64,000 nt of DNA from Aeromicrobium sp. Root236. GTDB taxonomy: Bacteria > Actinomycetota > Actinomycetes > Propionibacteriales > Nocardioidaceae. The notes under the pieces are model-generated. The model was given only the letters and a program-made list of their open reading frames with translations. It ran no database searches and was not told the DNA's origin. Location of the stretch: positions 1,300,529 through 1,364,528 of the forward strand of contig NZ_LMIS01000001.1 in the NCBI RefSeq assembly GCF_001428805.1. Reading direction: 5' to 3'. Below, piece by piece: positions 57,431-64,000 of the stretch. The position numbers and the translations under genes were made by a program. Each line of letters opens with the position of its first letter. Position 1 is the first letter of the stretch.

Positions 57431-57881
57431 CCCTCGCCGTCTCGGGATAGGCGTCGACGAGCGCCCAGAACTGCTTGCTGTGGTTGGGCTCGATGAGGTG
57501 CGCCAGCTCGTGCAGGAGCACGTAGTCGACGACCCACTCGGGCATGCCCTTGAGCCGGTCGGACAGCCGGATGCTGCGGTCGGCGCTGGTGCAGGAGCCC
57601 CAGCGGCTGTTCTGGTTGGACACCCAGCGCACCGACAGCGGGACCGCGCGACCGTCGAGCCACCTGGTCGACAGCTGGGTGGCGCGCGCCCGGAGGTCGT
57701 CGTCGCTCGGACGTACGCGTTGCTCCCGGCGGTCGAGGCGCTCGACGAGGCTGCGCACGTGGCGCTCCTCCTCGGCCTTGGAGAGGTGCGCCGGCATCAG
57801 GACGATCGTCTTGTCGCCCTCGCGGTAGGCGCGCACCGTGCGCTTGCGCCGCGCGCTGCGCCGGATCTCGACCTCTCCCAT
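57381..57881 (-). CDS. YgjP-like (DUF45/M48) metallopeptidase
   Basis: A 166-residue zinc metallopeptidase: EIRRSARRKRTVRAYREGDK at the start, VSNQNSRWGSCTSADRSIRLS (family hallmark RWGSC), and the HELAHL zinc motif followed by NHSKQFWALV. TAGGTT (complement of 57888-57893) is 6 nt before the ATG, so it is leaderless. Convergent 50-nt coding overlap with the NUDIX gene. Confidence 0.93.
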   Translation of the reverse strand: MGEVEIRRSARRKRTVRAYREGDKTIVLMPAHLSKAEEERHVRSLVERLDRREQRVRPSDDDLRARATQLSTRWLDGRAVPLSVRWVSNQNSRWGSCTSADRSIRLSDRLKGMPEWVVDYVLLHELAHLIEPNHSKQFWALVDAYPETARAKAFLEGVSWQQRSAP

Positions 57882-58048
57882 GCCCGAAACCTATCGGCTG
57901 GAGCCGACCTTTTGTCCGTCCACAACGCCTGCCCGGCAAACCGGCTGGTCACACAGGCAGATTCGCGACTGTGAGGCGGTGGACACACAGGTTGTACACC
58001 GCGCCGTCCACATGCCCCCTCGGCGTTCCCCACAACTTGTCCCCACTG

Positions 58049-58057
58049 TTATCCACA
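58049..58057 (+). promoter_or_regulatory. DnaA box (perfect consensus)
   Basis: TTATCCACA, the strict DnaA consensus. Within 150 nt it is accompanied by CCCACAAC, TTGTCCCCA, GTGGACAAC, CGTCCACAA and GTTGTACACC, near matches in both orientations. No dnaA, dnaN or gidB is in the window, so this is not recognised as oriC. Confidence 0.6.
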
Positions 58058-58085
58058 GGCGTGGACAACGGTTGGGCGAAACCGG

Positions 58086-58176
58086 TTGCCGGGAGCCTCT
58101 CGCGGCCCTAGCGTGAACCGCATTCGAGGCTCCCGACGGAGCTCGCAAGGGGAAGGCAAGCTCCGTCGGGAGCCTC
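58086..58176 (+). ncRNA. Orphan promoter plus hairpin (candidate small RNA)
   Basis: TTGCCG (58086-58091) and TAGCGT (58109-58114) are spaced by 17 nt, a good vegetative promoter. Twelve nt further a perfect 18-bp stem begins (58126-58143 with 58159-58176, 15-nt loop), followed by TTCTTC. The predicted transcript would be only ~60 nt and almost wholly hairpin. A repeat of GGGAGCCTC also lies between the promoter elements. Confidence 0.45.
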
Positions 58177-58323
58177 TTCTTCGTCCCGGCTGATTCACGC
58201 GGGGTTGGACCTGCGATTTCAGCATTCCGACGCGCCGAACGCCTTTACGCTCAGCTGAGCGTGAAACGGCCCTCCCACGCGTACGCTGAACGTGACTAGC
58301 ACCACATCGGCAAGGAGGCCGCA

Positions 58324-58482
58324 ATGTCGGAAACATGGAGTGGCGAGTTCTACTGCGTCAAGTGCAAGGAAAAGCGCGAGGCGTCCGGAGAGGTCCACGT
58401 CAGTGACAAGGGCACTCGTATGGCCAAGGGCGTCTGCCCGGTCTGTGGTACCAAGCTGAACCGGATCCTCGGTAAGGCCTGA
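58324..58482 (+). CDS. DUF5679 zinc-ribbon protein (52 aa)
   Basis: A 52-residue protein beginning MSETWSGEFYCVKCKEKRE. Two Cys pairs, C11-x2-C14 and C38-x2-C41 (VCPVCGTKLNR), make a zinc ribbon, the DUF5679 pattern. AAGGAGG before the ATG is strong. Highly expressed small actinobacterial proteins of this family sit beside the uvrD2 block; function unknown, perhaps nucleic-acid binding. A terminator follows at 58522. Confidence 0.9.
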   Translation: MSETWSGEFYCVKCKEKREASGEVHVSDKGTRMAKGVCPVCGTKLNRILGKA

Positions 58483-58521
58483 ACCACCCGCGGGGTCCGG
58501 GCCCCGCACTTCCCCGAGTTT

Positions 58522-58554
58522 TGCGGAGGATCCGACACCGTCGGGTCCTCCGCA
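58522..58554 (+). terminator. Terminator after the DUF5679 gene
   Basis: TGCGGAGGATCCGAC (58522-58536) pairs with GTCGGGTCCTCCGCA (58540-58554) with one T-G pair and a 3-nt loop. An extra shorter hairpin GCGGGG/CCCCGC lies at about 58490-58507. Between here and 58660 there is a GCGA-type microsatellite. Confidence 0.8.
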
Positions 58555-58671
58555 CCTCTGTCTGCACCGAGCGAGCTCTGCGAGCGAGCGAGCGTGCAGG
58601 CAGGTTGAGCGATCGCCTACCTTGTGGACGACTCGTTCGTCACGCGAACGCCGAGGCGTCACCCTGACGAC

Positions 58672-59559
58672 ATGGCCTTCCGACCTGCGCTTCGACCCGG
58701 CGCACCGCTCCTGCGCCGCGACGCCACGCACCTGCAGGTCGGCACCTCCCCCGGCATCGTGATCGCCGACCGCCCGGGACTCCTCGAGCTGCTGCGCCTC
58801 CTCGACGGGGCCCGTGACGTCGACCGGCTGGCCGCGATCGCCGGCACGATGATCCCCGAGCTCACGGCGCCGGTCCCCGAGATCCTCGCCGAGCTCCGAT
58901 CCGCCGGCGTCGTGTACGACGCCACGCGCTGGAGCGCGGCCCACCTCCGGGGCCTCGACGCGGAGGCCCGGCACGCCGACTTCGGCGGTGACGACCCGGC
59001 CCGGTTGCGCCACCGGCAGGCGTACGGGATCGCGCTCCACGCTGATGCCGGGAGCCGGCGGCTGACCGAGATCGTCCAGTCCGCCCTCGTCGACTCCGGG
59101 ATCAGCCAGTTCGCGCCTGAGGATCCCGACCTGCTGGTCATCGCCTCGTGCGGCGAGCCGGCGCGCACCGTGTTCGAGCAGCCCGTACGCCTCGGCATCG
59201 ACCACCTGCCCGTCGTGATCGACGAGGACCGCGTGCGGATCGGTCCGCTCGTACGTCCCGGGCGCACGCCGTGCGTCTCGTGCCACGACCTGCACCGGGC
59301 CGACTGGGACCGCGCCTGGCCGGCTCTGGTGCACCAGCTCGGCCGGCACAGCGCCACCATGACTCCGCCGGCCGTCGACGCGGTGACGACCCACGCCGCC
59401 GCCCTCGAGGTCGCCGTCGAGGTGCTGGCCCATGCTGACGGCCGCACGAGCCGCACGTTCGGCCGGTGCCTGGTCGTCGGACCGGCCCACGACGAGCGCG
59501 ACAGCTGGCCGCTGGCGTTCCACCACGCGTGCACGTGCGACCTGCTCAGGGCCGCCTGA
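58672..59559 (+). CDS. Cyclodehydratase-like (TOMM leader-binding/ThiF-like) protein, orphan
   Basis: A 295-residue protein resembling the E1-like 'bacteriocin biosynthesis cyclodehydratase domain' family. Typical sequences: LRPGAPLLRRDATHLQVG near the N-terminus, GPLVRPGRTPCVSCHDLHR with CxxC, DRAWPALVHQL, and a second CxC-containing segment HHACTCDLL, giving a zinc site. In thiazole/oxazole peptide clusters such proteins bind the leader peptide and the YcaO partner. No YcaO or precursor gene is present here. Start ATG 58672 fits homologues; a GTG at 58624 is also in frame. Confidence 0.85.
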   Translation: MAFRPALRPGAPLLRRDATHLQVGTSPGIVIADRPGLLELLRLLDGARDVDRLAAIAGTMIPELTAPVPEILAELRSAGVVYDATRWSAAHLRGLDAEARHADFGGDDPARLRHRQAYGIALHADAGSRRLTEIVQSALVDSGISQFAPEDPDLLVIASCGEPARTVFEQPVRLGIDHLPVVIDEDRVRIGPLVRPGRTPCVSCHDLHRADWDRAWPALVHQLGRHSATMTPPAVDAVTTHAAALEVAVEVLAHADGRTSRTFGRCLVVGPAHDERDSWPLAFHHACTCDLLRAA

Positions 59560-59561
59560 GC

Positions 59562-60314
59562 TCAGGCCGTGGCGCCGCCGTCGACCACCAGGTCGTGCCC
59601 CACGACGTACGACGAGCGCGGCGAGCACAGCCACAGCACCGCCGCGACGATCTCGTCGACGGTGGCCGCGCGGCCGGACGGGTTGACCTCGGCGAGGCGG
59701 CGCGCACGGTCGGCCTCGGACTCCCCCGGCCGCAACGACATCGTCGTCTCGGTCGGTCCCGGGCTGATCGCGTTGATCCGCACGCCGTCGCCGATGTGGT
59801 CGAGCGCCGCACCACGGGTCAGCGCACTGACCGCTGCCTTCGTGGCGACGTAGCCCGCCATGCCGGCGCGCCGCTGGTGGGCGCCGATGTTGGACGCCGT
59901 GTTGACGATGACGCCGCCGCCGGCGCTGCGCATGTGGGCGATCTCGTGCTTCATCGCCAGGAAGACGCCCGTCAGGTTGACCGCGACGAGCCGGTCCCAG
60001 TCGACCGGGTCGAGATCGGCCAACGGTGCGGCGGCCAGGATCCCGGCGTTGTTGAACGCGATGTCGAGACGGCCGTGCCGCGTCACGGTCGCGCTGATCA
60101 GGTCCGCCACCTCGTCCGCGACCGTCACGTCGGCACGATGCGCATAGGCGGTCCCGCCGGCCGCCTCGACGGCCGCCACGGTCTCGTCGAGCGACGCGGC
60201 ACGTCGGCCGGCGACCACGACGGTCGCTCCTTGGGCGGCGAGCGCCACGGCCGCAGCCCGGCCGATTCCCGATCCGCCACCGGTGACCAGCGCCACCTGA
60301 TCCACGAATTCCAT
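59562..60314 (-). CDS. SDR family oxidoreductase
   Basis: A 250-residue classical short-chain dehydrogenase. Cofactor motif TGGGSGIGRAAAVAL, NNAGILAAAP, catalytic Ser (NTASNIGAH) and YVATK (Tyr-x3-Lys), then SPGPTETTM. Length and motifs are complete. It resembles FabG-like reductases acting on ketones or alcohols with NAD(P); the exact substrate is unknown. Ends 3 nt from the convergent cyclodehydratase-like gene. Confidence 0.94.
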   Translation of the reverse strand: MEFVDQVALVTGGGSGIGRAAAVALAAQGATVVVAGRRAASLDETVAAVEAAGGTAYAHRADVTVADEVADLISATVTRHGRLDIAFNNAGILAAAPLADLDPVDWDRLVAVNLTGVFLAMKHEIAHMRSAGGGVIVNTASNIGAHQRRAGMAGYVATKAAVSALTRGAALDHIGDGVRINAISPGPTETTMSLRPGESEADRARRLAEVNPSGRAATVDEIVAAVLWLCSPRSSYVVGHDLVVDGGATA

Positions 60315-60405
60315 TCCCTGCGACCTCCCGAGTCTCGCCGCCCACCGGCGATGGTGGCGCGGCCGTTCAGCCGACTGAATGCGCCCGCCCGACTACCCTA
60401 GGGGT

Positions 60406-61752
60406 GTGCCGAACAAGCCAGCTGATGACCCGAAGGGCCGGCCGCTGACCGGTAGTGCGTTCATGCGCACCGCTCGCCTCGCCTCGCTCCCCGTCGGCTT
60501 CGCCGGGCGTACGACGCTGGGTCTCGGCAAGCGCATGGTCGGCGCGCCGGCGAACGTCGTGCTCAACGAGGTGCAGCGGCGTACGGCCGACCAGATCTTC
60601 TCGGTGCTCGGCCAGCTCAAGGGCGGCGCGATGAAGTTCGGCCAGGCCATGAGCATCTTCGAGGCCGCGCTGCCCGAGGAGCTCATCGGGCCCTACCGCG
60701 AGACGCTCGTCAAGCTGCAGGACTCCGCACCGCCCATGCCGCCCGACACGGTGCACCGCGTGATGGCCGAGGAGTTCGGCGCCGACTGGCGGCAACAGTT
60801 CACCTCGTTCGAGGACAAGCCGGCCGCCTCCGCCTCGATCGGCCAGGTGCACCGCGCGGTGTGGGCCGACGGCCAGGACGTGGCGGTCAAGCTGCAATAT
60901 CCGGGAGCCGCCAAGGCGCTGACCGCCGACCTCAAGCAGATCGCCCGACTCGCGCGGCTCTTCGGCACCCTGGCACCGGCGCTCGACGTCAAGCCGCTGG
61001 TGCAGGAGCTCCAGGACCGGGTCGCCGAGGAGCTCGACTACAACCTGGAGGCCGGCGCGCAGAGCATGTTCGCTGCCGAGTTCGCGGGTGATCCCGAGAT
61101 CGTCGTGCCGGACGTGCTGGCCTACACCGAGCGCGCCCTCGTCTCGACCTGGCTCGAGAGCGATCACTCGTTGGCGCAGGTCATCACGGAGGGCACGCAG
61201 GAGGAGCGCGACCGGTACGGCGAGGCGTACGTCAGGTTCCTGTTCGCGGGGCCGATGCGCACCGGCATGCTCCACGCCGATCCGCACCCCGGCAACTTCC
61301 GCGTCATGCCTGACGGCCGGCTCGGTGTCGTCGACTACGGCGCCGTGGCTCGGCTCCCGGACGGGCTGCCCGAGCCCGTCGGCCGGCTGCTGCGCCACGC
61401 GGTCGCCGGCGACTACGACCTGGTCCTCGAGGGACTGCGCGACGAGGGCTTCCTCAAGCGCACCACCGACCTCGACGCCGACACGATCGCCCGCTACATC
61501 GGCCCGTTCGTCGAGCCGGCCAGCGTCGAGCGGTTCACGTTCAGCCGCGAGTGGATGCGGGCGCAGACCTTGCGGGTGAGCGCACTGACATCGGAGGGCA
61601 TGGGTACGGCGATGAAGATCAACCTGCCGCCGCAGTACCTCTTGATCCATCGCGTGTGGATCGGTGGCATCGGTGTGCTCAGCCAGCTCGGCGCCACTGC
61701 CCCGTTCCGCGCCATCCTCGAGGAGTCCCTCCCGGGGTTTGCTGACGCCTAG
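60406..61752 (+). CDS. ABC1/UbiB-like atypical kinase (AarF family)
   Basis: A 448-residue ABC1 kinase. The KxGQ motif is GGAMKFGQAMSIFEAALPEEL, the Ala-rich loop KPAASASIGQVHRAVWADG, the lysine site VAVKLQYPG and the catalytic HADPHPGNFRVMPDG, with VVDYGAVARL as the DFG-like element. Family members support quinone or lipid metabolism. GTG 60406 is chosen because TACCCT (60394-60399) is 6 nt upstream (leaderless); ATG 60379 would be upstream of that promoter. Stop shares CTAG with uvrD2. Confidence 0.92.
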   Translation: MPNKPADDPKGRPLTGSAFMRTARLASLPVGFAGRTTLGLGKRMVGAPANVVLNEVQRRTADQIFSVLGQLKGGAMKFGQAMSIFEAALPEELIGPYRETLVKLQDSAPPMPPDTVHRVMAEEFGADWRQQFTSFEDKPAASASIGQVHRAVWADGQDVAVKLQYPGAAKALTADLKQIARLARLFGTLAPALDVKPLVQELQDRVAEELDYNLEAGAQSMFAAEFAGDPEIVVPDVLAYTERALVSTWLESDHSLAQVITEGTQEERDRYGEAYVRFLFAGPMRTGMLHADPHPGNFRVMPDGRLGVVDYGAVARLPDGLPEPVGRLLRHAVAGDYDLVLEGLRDEGFLKRTTDLDADTIARYIGPFVEPASVERFTFSREWMRAQTLRVSALTSEGMGTAMKINLPPQYLLIHRVWIGGIGVLSQLGATAPFRAILEESLPGFADA

Positions 61753-63794
61753 CGCGACCGGATCAGCTCCAGCACCGACTCGGCGTACTTCTCGAGCTTG
61801 GCCGGGCCGATGCCGGGCACCTTGGCGAGCGCGTCGGGGTCGGCGGGCTTGACCTCGGCGATCGACTGGAGGGTCGCGTCGGTGAAGATCACGTAGGCCG
61901 GCTTGCCCTGCTCGGTCGCCTGCTCGGTGCGCCACGCTCGGAGCTGCTCGTAGAGCTCTTCGTCGTAGGTCGCCGGGCAGTCCTCGCAGCGCCCGCGCTT
62001 GCGGTCGGCGACCGCCAGGACGGTGTTGCACACGCGGCACTTGGCCACCTTGCGCTCGCGCGGCTGGCGCGCGGTCTGCCGGGCCTCGTGGTCGGCCGGC
62101 AGCAGCGGGTCGAGGAAGCGAGTGGGCCGGCGGTTGCCGCGGCCACCGCGGTTGCGGGTCACCGCCCAGGAGATCATCAGGTCGTGCCGCGCGCGGGTGA
62201 GGCCGACGTAGAACAGCCGGCGCTCCTCCTCGACGGCCGCAGGGGTGTCGGCGTGGACGCTGGGCATCATGCCCTCGTGCATGCCGACGCAGAACACGGC
62301 GTCCCACTCCAGGCCCTTGGCCGAGTGCAACGTCGCCAGCGTGACGCCGTCGGCCGCGGGGGCGTGAGCCTGGTCGGCGCGGCGATCGAGGTCGGCGACG
62401 AGCGCGGTGAGGTCGGCTGCGGGGTCGGACTCGACGAGCTCTGCGGCCATCGACACGATCGCGTGGAGCGACTCCCACCGATCGCGTACGGCGCCGGCTC
62501 CGGTCGGCGGCTCGTCGGTGTGGCCCATCGCGGCGAAGATCGCCCGCACCTCCTGGACCAGCTCGCCACCGCCCTCACCGCCGCGAGCGGCACCGCGCAG
62601 CAGCGTGACGGCCTGGCGTACCTCAGCCCGGCGGAAGAATCCCTCGACCCCGCGCAGGACGTAGGGGATGCCGTGCTCGCCGAGCGCCTCCTCGAACGCC
62701 TCGGACTGGGCGTTGATCCGGAACAGGATCGCCATCTCCTTGTAGGAGACGCCTCGCCGGTGGAGCAGGGCGATCTCACTCGCGACGGCGGCAGCCTCGG
62801 CCTGCTCGTCGGGGAAGCCGATGTAGGTCACCGGATCACCCGGCTCCTGCTGGGACTGCAGGCGTACGCCGTCGGTGCCGTTGGTGCGGCTGAAGACCGC
62901 GTTGGCCGCGGCGACGATCTGGGGCGTCGACCGGTAGTTGCGGACGAGCTCGATGCGCTGGGCACCCTCGTGGCGGCGGCCGAACGAGCTGAGGATCTCC
63001 GGCGATGCGCCCGCGAACGAGTAGATCGTCTGGCGCGGGTCGCCGACGACGCAGATGTCGTTGCGGCCGCCGAGCCACAGCTCGAGCAGCGTCGACTGGA
63101 GCGGGTTGACGTCCTGGAACTCGTCGACCACGAACCAGCGATATTGCTGGCGGACCTGGGCCGCGATGCGCTCGTCGTCGGCGAGGATCGCCGCGGTGAT
63201 CAGGAGGATGTCCTCCATGTCGATGCGGCCGCGATCGCGCTTGACGTCCTCGTAGGCCGTCATGATGTTGCCGACCGTGGGATGGTCGAGGTCGGCGACC
63301 TCGCGGCGCGCGGGACCTGCCGCTGCCGCATAGGCGGCGGGGCGGATGTTGGAGACCTTGGCCCACTCGATCTCTGACGACAGGTCGCGCAGCAACGGGG
63401 TGTCGGTGCGAATGCCGAGGCGTCGCGCGGCCTCGGCGACCAGCGCGAACTTGGAGGCCGTGACCTCGGGGAACTCGCCGCCGTAGACCTGGGGCCAGAA
63501 GTAGCGGGCCTGCCGCAGTGCGGCTGAGTGGAACGTGCGTGCCTGGACGCCGTCGGCGCCGAGCTGGCGCAGCCGGGTGCGCATCTCGCCCGCGGCGCGG
63601 GTCGTGAACGTCACCGCGAGCACCTCGGTGGGCTTGTAGACGCCCGTCGCCACGCCGTAGGCCATGCGGTGCGTGATCGCCCGGGTCTTGCCCGTGCCGG
63701 CACCCGCGACCACGCTGACGGGCCCCCTCAGCGCCTGGGCGACCTCACGCTGCTCAGGATCGAGCCCCGTCAACAGGTCGTCGGCACTGGGCAC
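61749..63794 (-). CDS. uvrD2: ATP-dependent DNA helicase UvrD2 (SF1, HRDC domain)
   Basis: A 681-residue SF1A helicase. Walker A AGTGKTRAITHRM, Walker B VDEFQDVNP, motif III GDPRQTIYSFAG, motif IV ELVRNYRS, motif V/VI TLHSAKGLEWDAVF and VGLTRARHDL. A C-terminal linker carries the tetracysteine KCRVCNTVLAVADRKRGRCEDC followed by an HRDC domain (ending SVLELIRSR), the combination known from mycobacterial UvrD2. It unwinds DNA 3'-5' in repair or replication. GAGGAG precedes the GTG start. Divergent from mrx1, as in mycobacteria. Confidence 0.95.
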   Translation of the reverse strand: MPSADDLLTGLDPEQREVAQALRGPVSVVAGAGTGKTRAITHRMAYGVATGVYKPTEVLAVTFTTRAAGEMRTRLRQLGADGVQARTFHSAALRQARYFWPQVYGGEFPEVTASKFALVAEAARRLGIRTDTPLLRDLSSEIEWAKVSNIRPAAYAAAAGPARREVADLDHPTVGNIMTAYEDVKRDRGRIDMEDILLITAAILADDERIAAQVRQQYRWFVVDEFQDVNPLQSTLLELWLGGRNDICVVGDPRQTIYSFAGASPEILSSFGRRHEGAQRIELVRNYRSTPQIVAAANAVFSRTNGTDGVRLQSQQEPGDPVTYIGFPDEQAEAAAVASEIALLHRRGVSYKEMAILFRINAQSEAFEEALGEHGIPYVLRGVEGFFRRAEVRQAVTLLRGAARGGEGGGELVQEVRAIFAAMGHTDEPPTGAGAVRDRWESLHAIVSMAAELVESDPAADLTALVADLDRRADQAHAPAADGVTLATLHSAKGLEWDAVFCVGMHEGMMPSVHADTPAAVEEERRLFYVGLTRARHDLMISWAVTRNRGGRGNRRPTRFLDPLLPADHEARQTARQPRERKVAKCRVCNTVLAVADRKRGRCEDCPATYDEELYEQLRAWRTEQATEQGKPAYVIFTDATLQSIAEVKPADPDALAKVPGIGPAKLEKYAESVLELIRSR

Positions 63795-63807
63795 GCAAGC
63801 TCCTCAT

Positions 63808-63833
63808 GGAATGGTTGAAGTGGCAATGATGTT
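63808..63833 (+). promoter_or_regulatory. SigR-type promoter of mycoredoxin
   Basis: GGAAT (63808-63812) and GTT (63831-63833) are separated by exactly 18 nt. It precedes a mycoredoxin gene, a known SigR/SigH target, and lies between uvrD2 and mrx1. The start codon is 37 nt further. Confidence 0.85.
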
Positions 63834-63869
63834 GAGACAATCAAGACTAGTCGTCGAAGGAGACACTCC

Positions 63870-64000
63870 ATGTCGGGCACGTTCACGATGTACTCCACCC
63901 CCTGGTGCGGGTACTGCCACCGGCTCAAGGGCCAGCTCAAGCGCGAAGGCATCGCCTTCGACGAGGTCGACATCGAGCAGGTGCCCGAGGCCGCGTTCAT
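63870..64000 (+). CDS. mrx1: Mycoredoxin 1 (partial)
   Basis: The first 43 codons are visible; the gene runs off the right edge. Glutaredoxin fold with the active-site STPWCGYCHRL, C13-x2-C16, followed by LKREGIAFDEVDIEQ, the mycoredoxin pattern. Mrx1 reduces mycothiol-mixed disulfides with mycothiol as electron donor. AAGGAG (63857-63862) precedes the ATG by 7 nt. A SigR-type promoter 37 nt upstream agrees with control by thiol stress. Divergent from uvrD2, as in mycobacteria. Confidence 0.95.
   Translation, partial: MSGTFTMYSTPWCGYCHRLKGQLKREGIAFDEVDIEQVPEAAF

Larger units (their letters stand above)
57882..58323. other. 442-nt non-coding region
   Basis: The only gap above 300 nt. Parts: 57905-58070 contains a cluster of TTGTCC/GTGGACA/TCCACA sequences on both strands including a perfect DnaA box; 58086-58176 is an orphan promoter followed by an 18-bp hairpin; 58200-58320 contains a TACGCT-like -10 and the AAGGAGG site of the DUF5679 gene. 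No coding frame with plausible start signals is seen. Confidence 0.6.

Noticed and set aside
57900..58070. Chromosomal origin
   Set aside because: Only one perfect DnaA box, no AT-rich unwinding stretch, and none of dnaA, dnaN, recF, gidB or parAB nearby.
58565..58600. Short direct repeats (CRISPR-like)
   Set aside because: It is a GCGA microsatellite without spacers or cas genes.
1..64000. Prophage, IS element or genomic island
   Set aside because: No integrase, transposase, phage structural genes or tRNA-flanked repeats; base composition looks uniform apart from short AT-rich control regions at 9500 and 20150.

Overview
The window is chromosomal DNA of a high-GC actinobacterium, most likely a member of the Nocardioidaceae (Aeromicrobium/Nocardioides type). 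This is inferred from the sequence: G+C-rich codons throughout, many GTG starts, the actinobacterial 24-residue ribosomal protein bL37, a SigR/RsrA thiol-stress pair, mycoredoxin beside a UvrD2-type helicase, F420-type oxidoreductases, and actinobacteria-restricted families (DUF3090, SCO1664 family, PPA1309 family, UPF0182, DUF2342). No phage, IS element or CRISPR array was seen. A striking general feature is leaderless architecture: about 20 genes on both strands have a TANNNT hexamer 6-7 nt before their ATG or GTG.

1-11.7 kb, stress and core genes: partial GNAT, thioesterase, bL37; then on the minus strand rsrA-sigR and an SRAP-family DNA-protein crosslink protein. Next come a degenerate GGDEF-like protein, a sigma factor fused to its own zinc-finger/membrane anchor, DoxX, the run aroA-rsgA-hisN-CBS protein, a PadR regulator with arfB, and the zinc-free bL36 gene under a combined SigR/Zur control region.

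11.7-25.8 kb, mixed housekeeping: Na+/H+ antiporter, nuclease-like EEP protein, RibD-like reductase, DoxX, an unusual three-domain thioredoxin-reductase-like flavoprotein, a MarR-controlled region, a CGNR regulator with three palindromic operators facing a VOC operon, a PAP2 protein, and the conserved trio histidine phosphatase / DUF3090 / SCO1664 (without the mshC gene that normally follows).

25.8-50.5 kb, accessory metabolism and efflux: an ABC exporter; a TetR-divergent operon of class II aldolase, PfkB kinase, Tat-exported flavin amine oxidase and secreted beta-propeller; Gfo/Idh oxidoreductase; F420-type flavin enzymes; three TetR-linked drug or detoxification loci (membrane protein; DHA2 MFS exporter; azoreductase-SMR-two epoxide hydrolases); an MMPL transporter with a two-component system; and the initiator tRNA gene.

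50.5-64 kb, conserved actinobacterial membrane/DNA repair block: UPF0182, PPA1309, PDZ-Lon protease, moaE, DUF2342, NUDIX, YgjP-like metallopeptidase, a 442-nt non-coding stretch with DnaA-box-like sequences and an orphan promoter-hairpin, DUF5679 zinc protein, an orphan cyclodehydratase-like protein, SDR, ABC1 kinase, uvrD2 and the start of mrx1.

The unifying theme is thiol/oxidative stress. Three exact GGAAT-N18-GTT promoters of the SigR type lie before sigR itself, the zinc-free bL36 gene and mycoredoxin. This suggests a local SigR regulon that joins redox sensing (RsrA zinc release), zinc economy (Zur) and disulfide repair (Mrx1).
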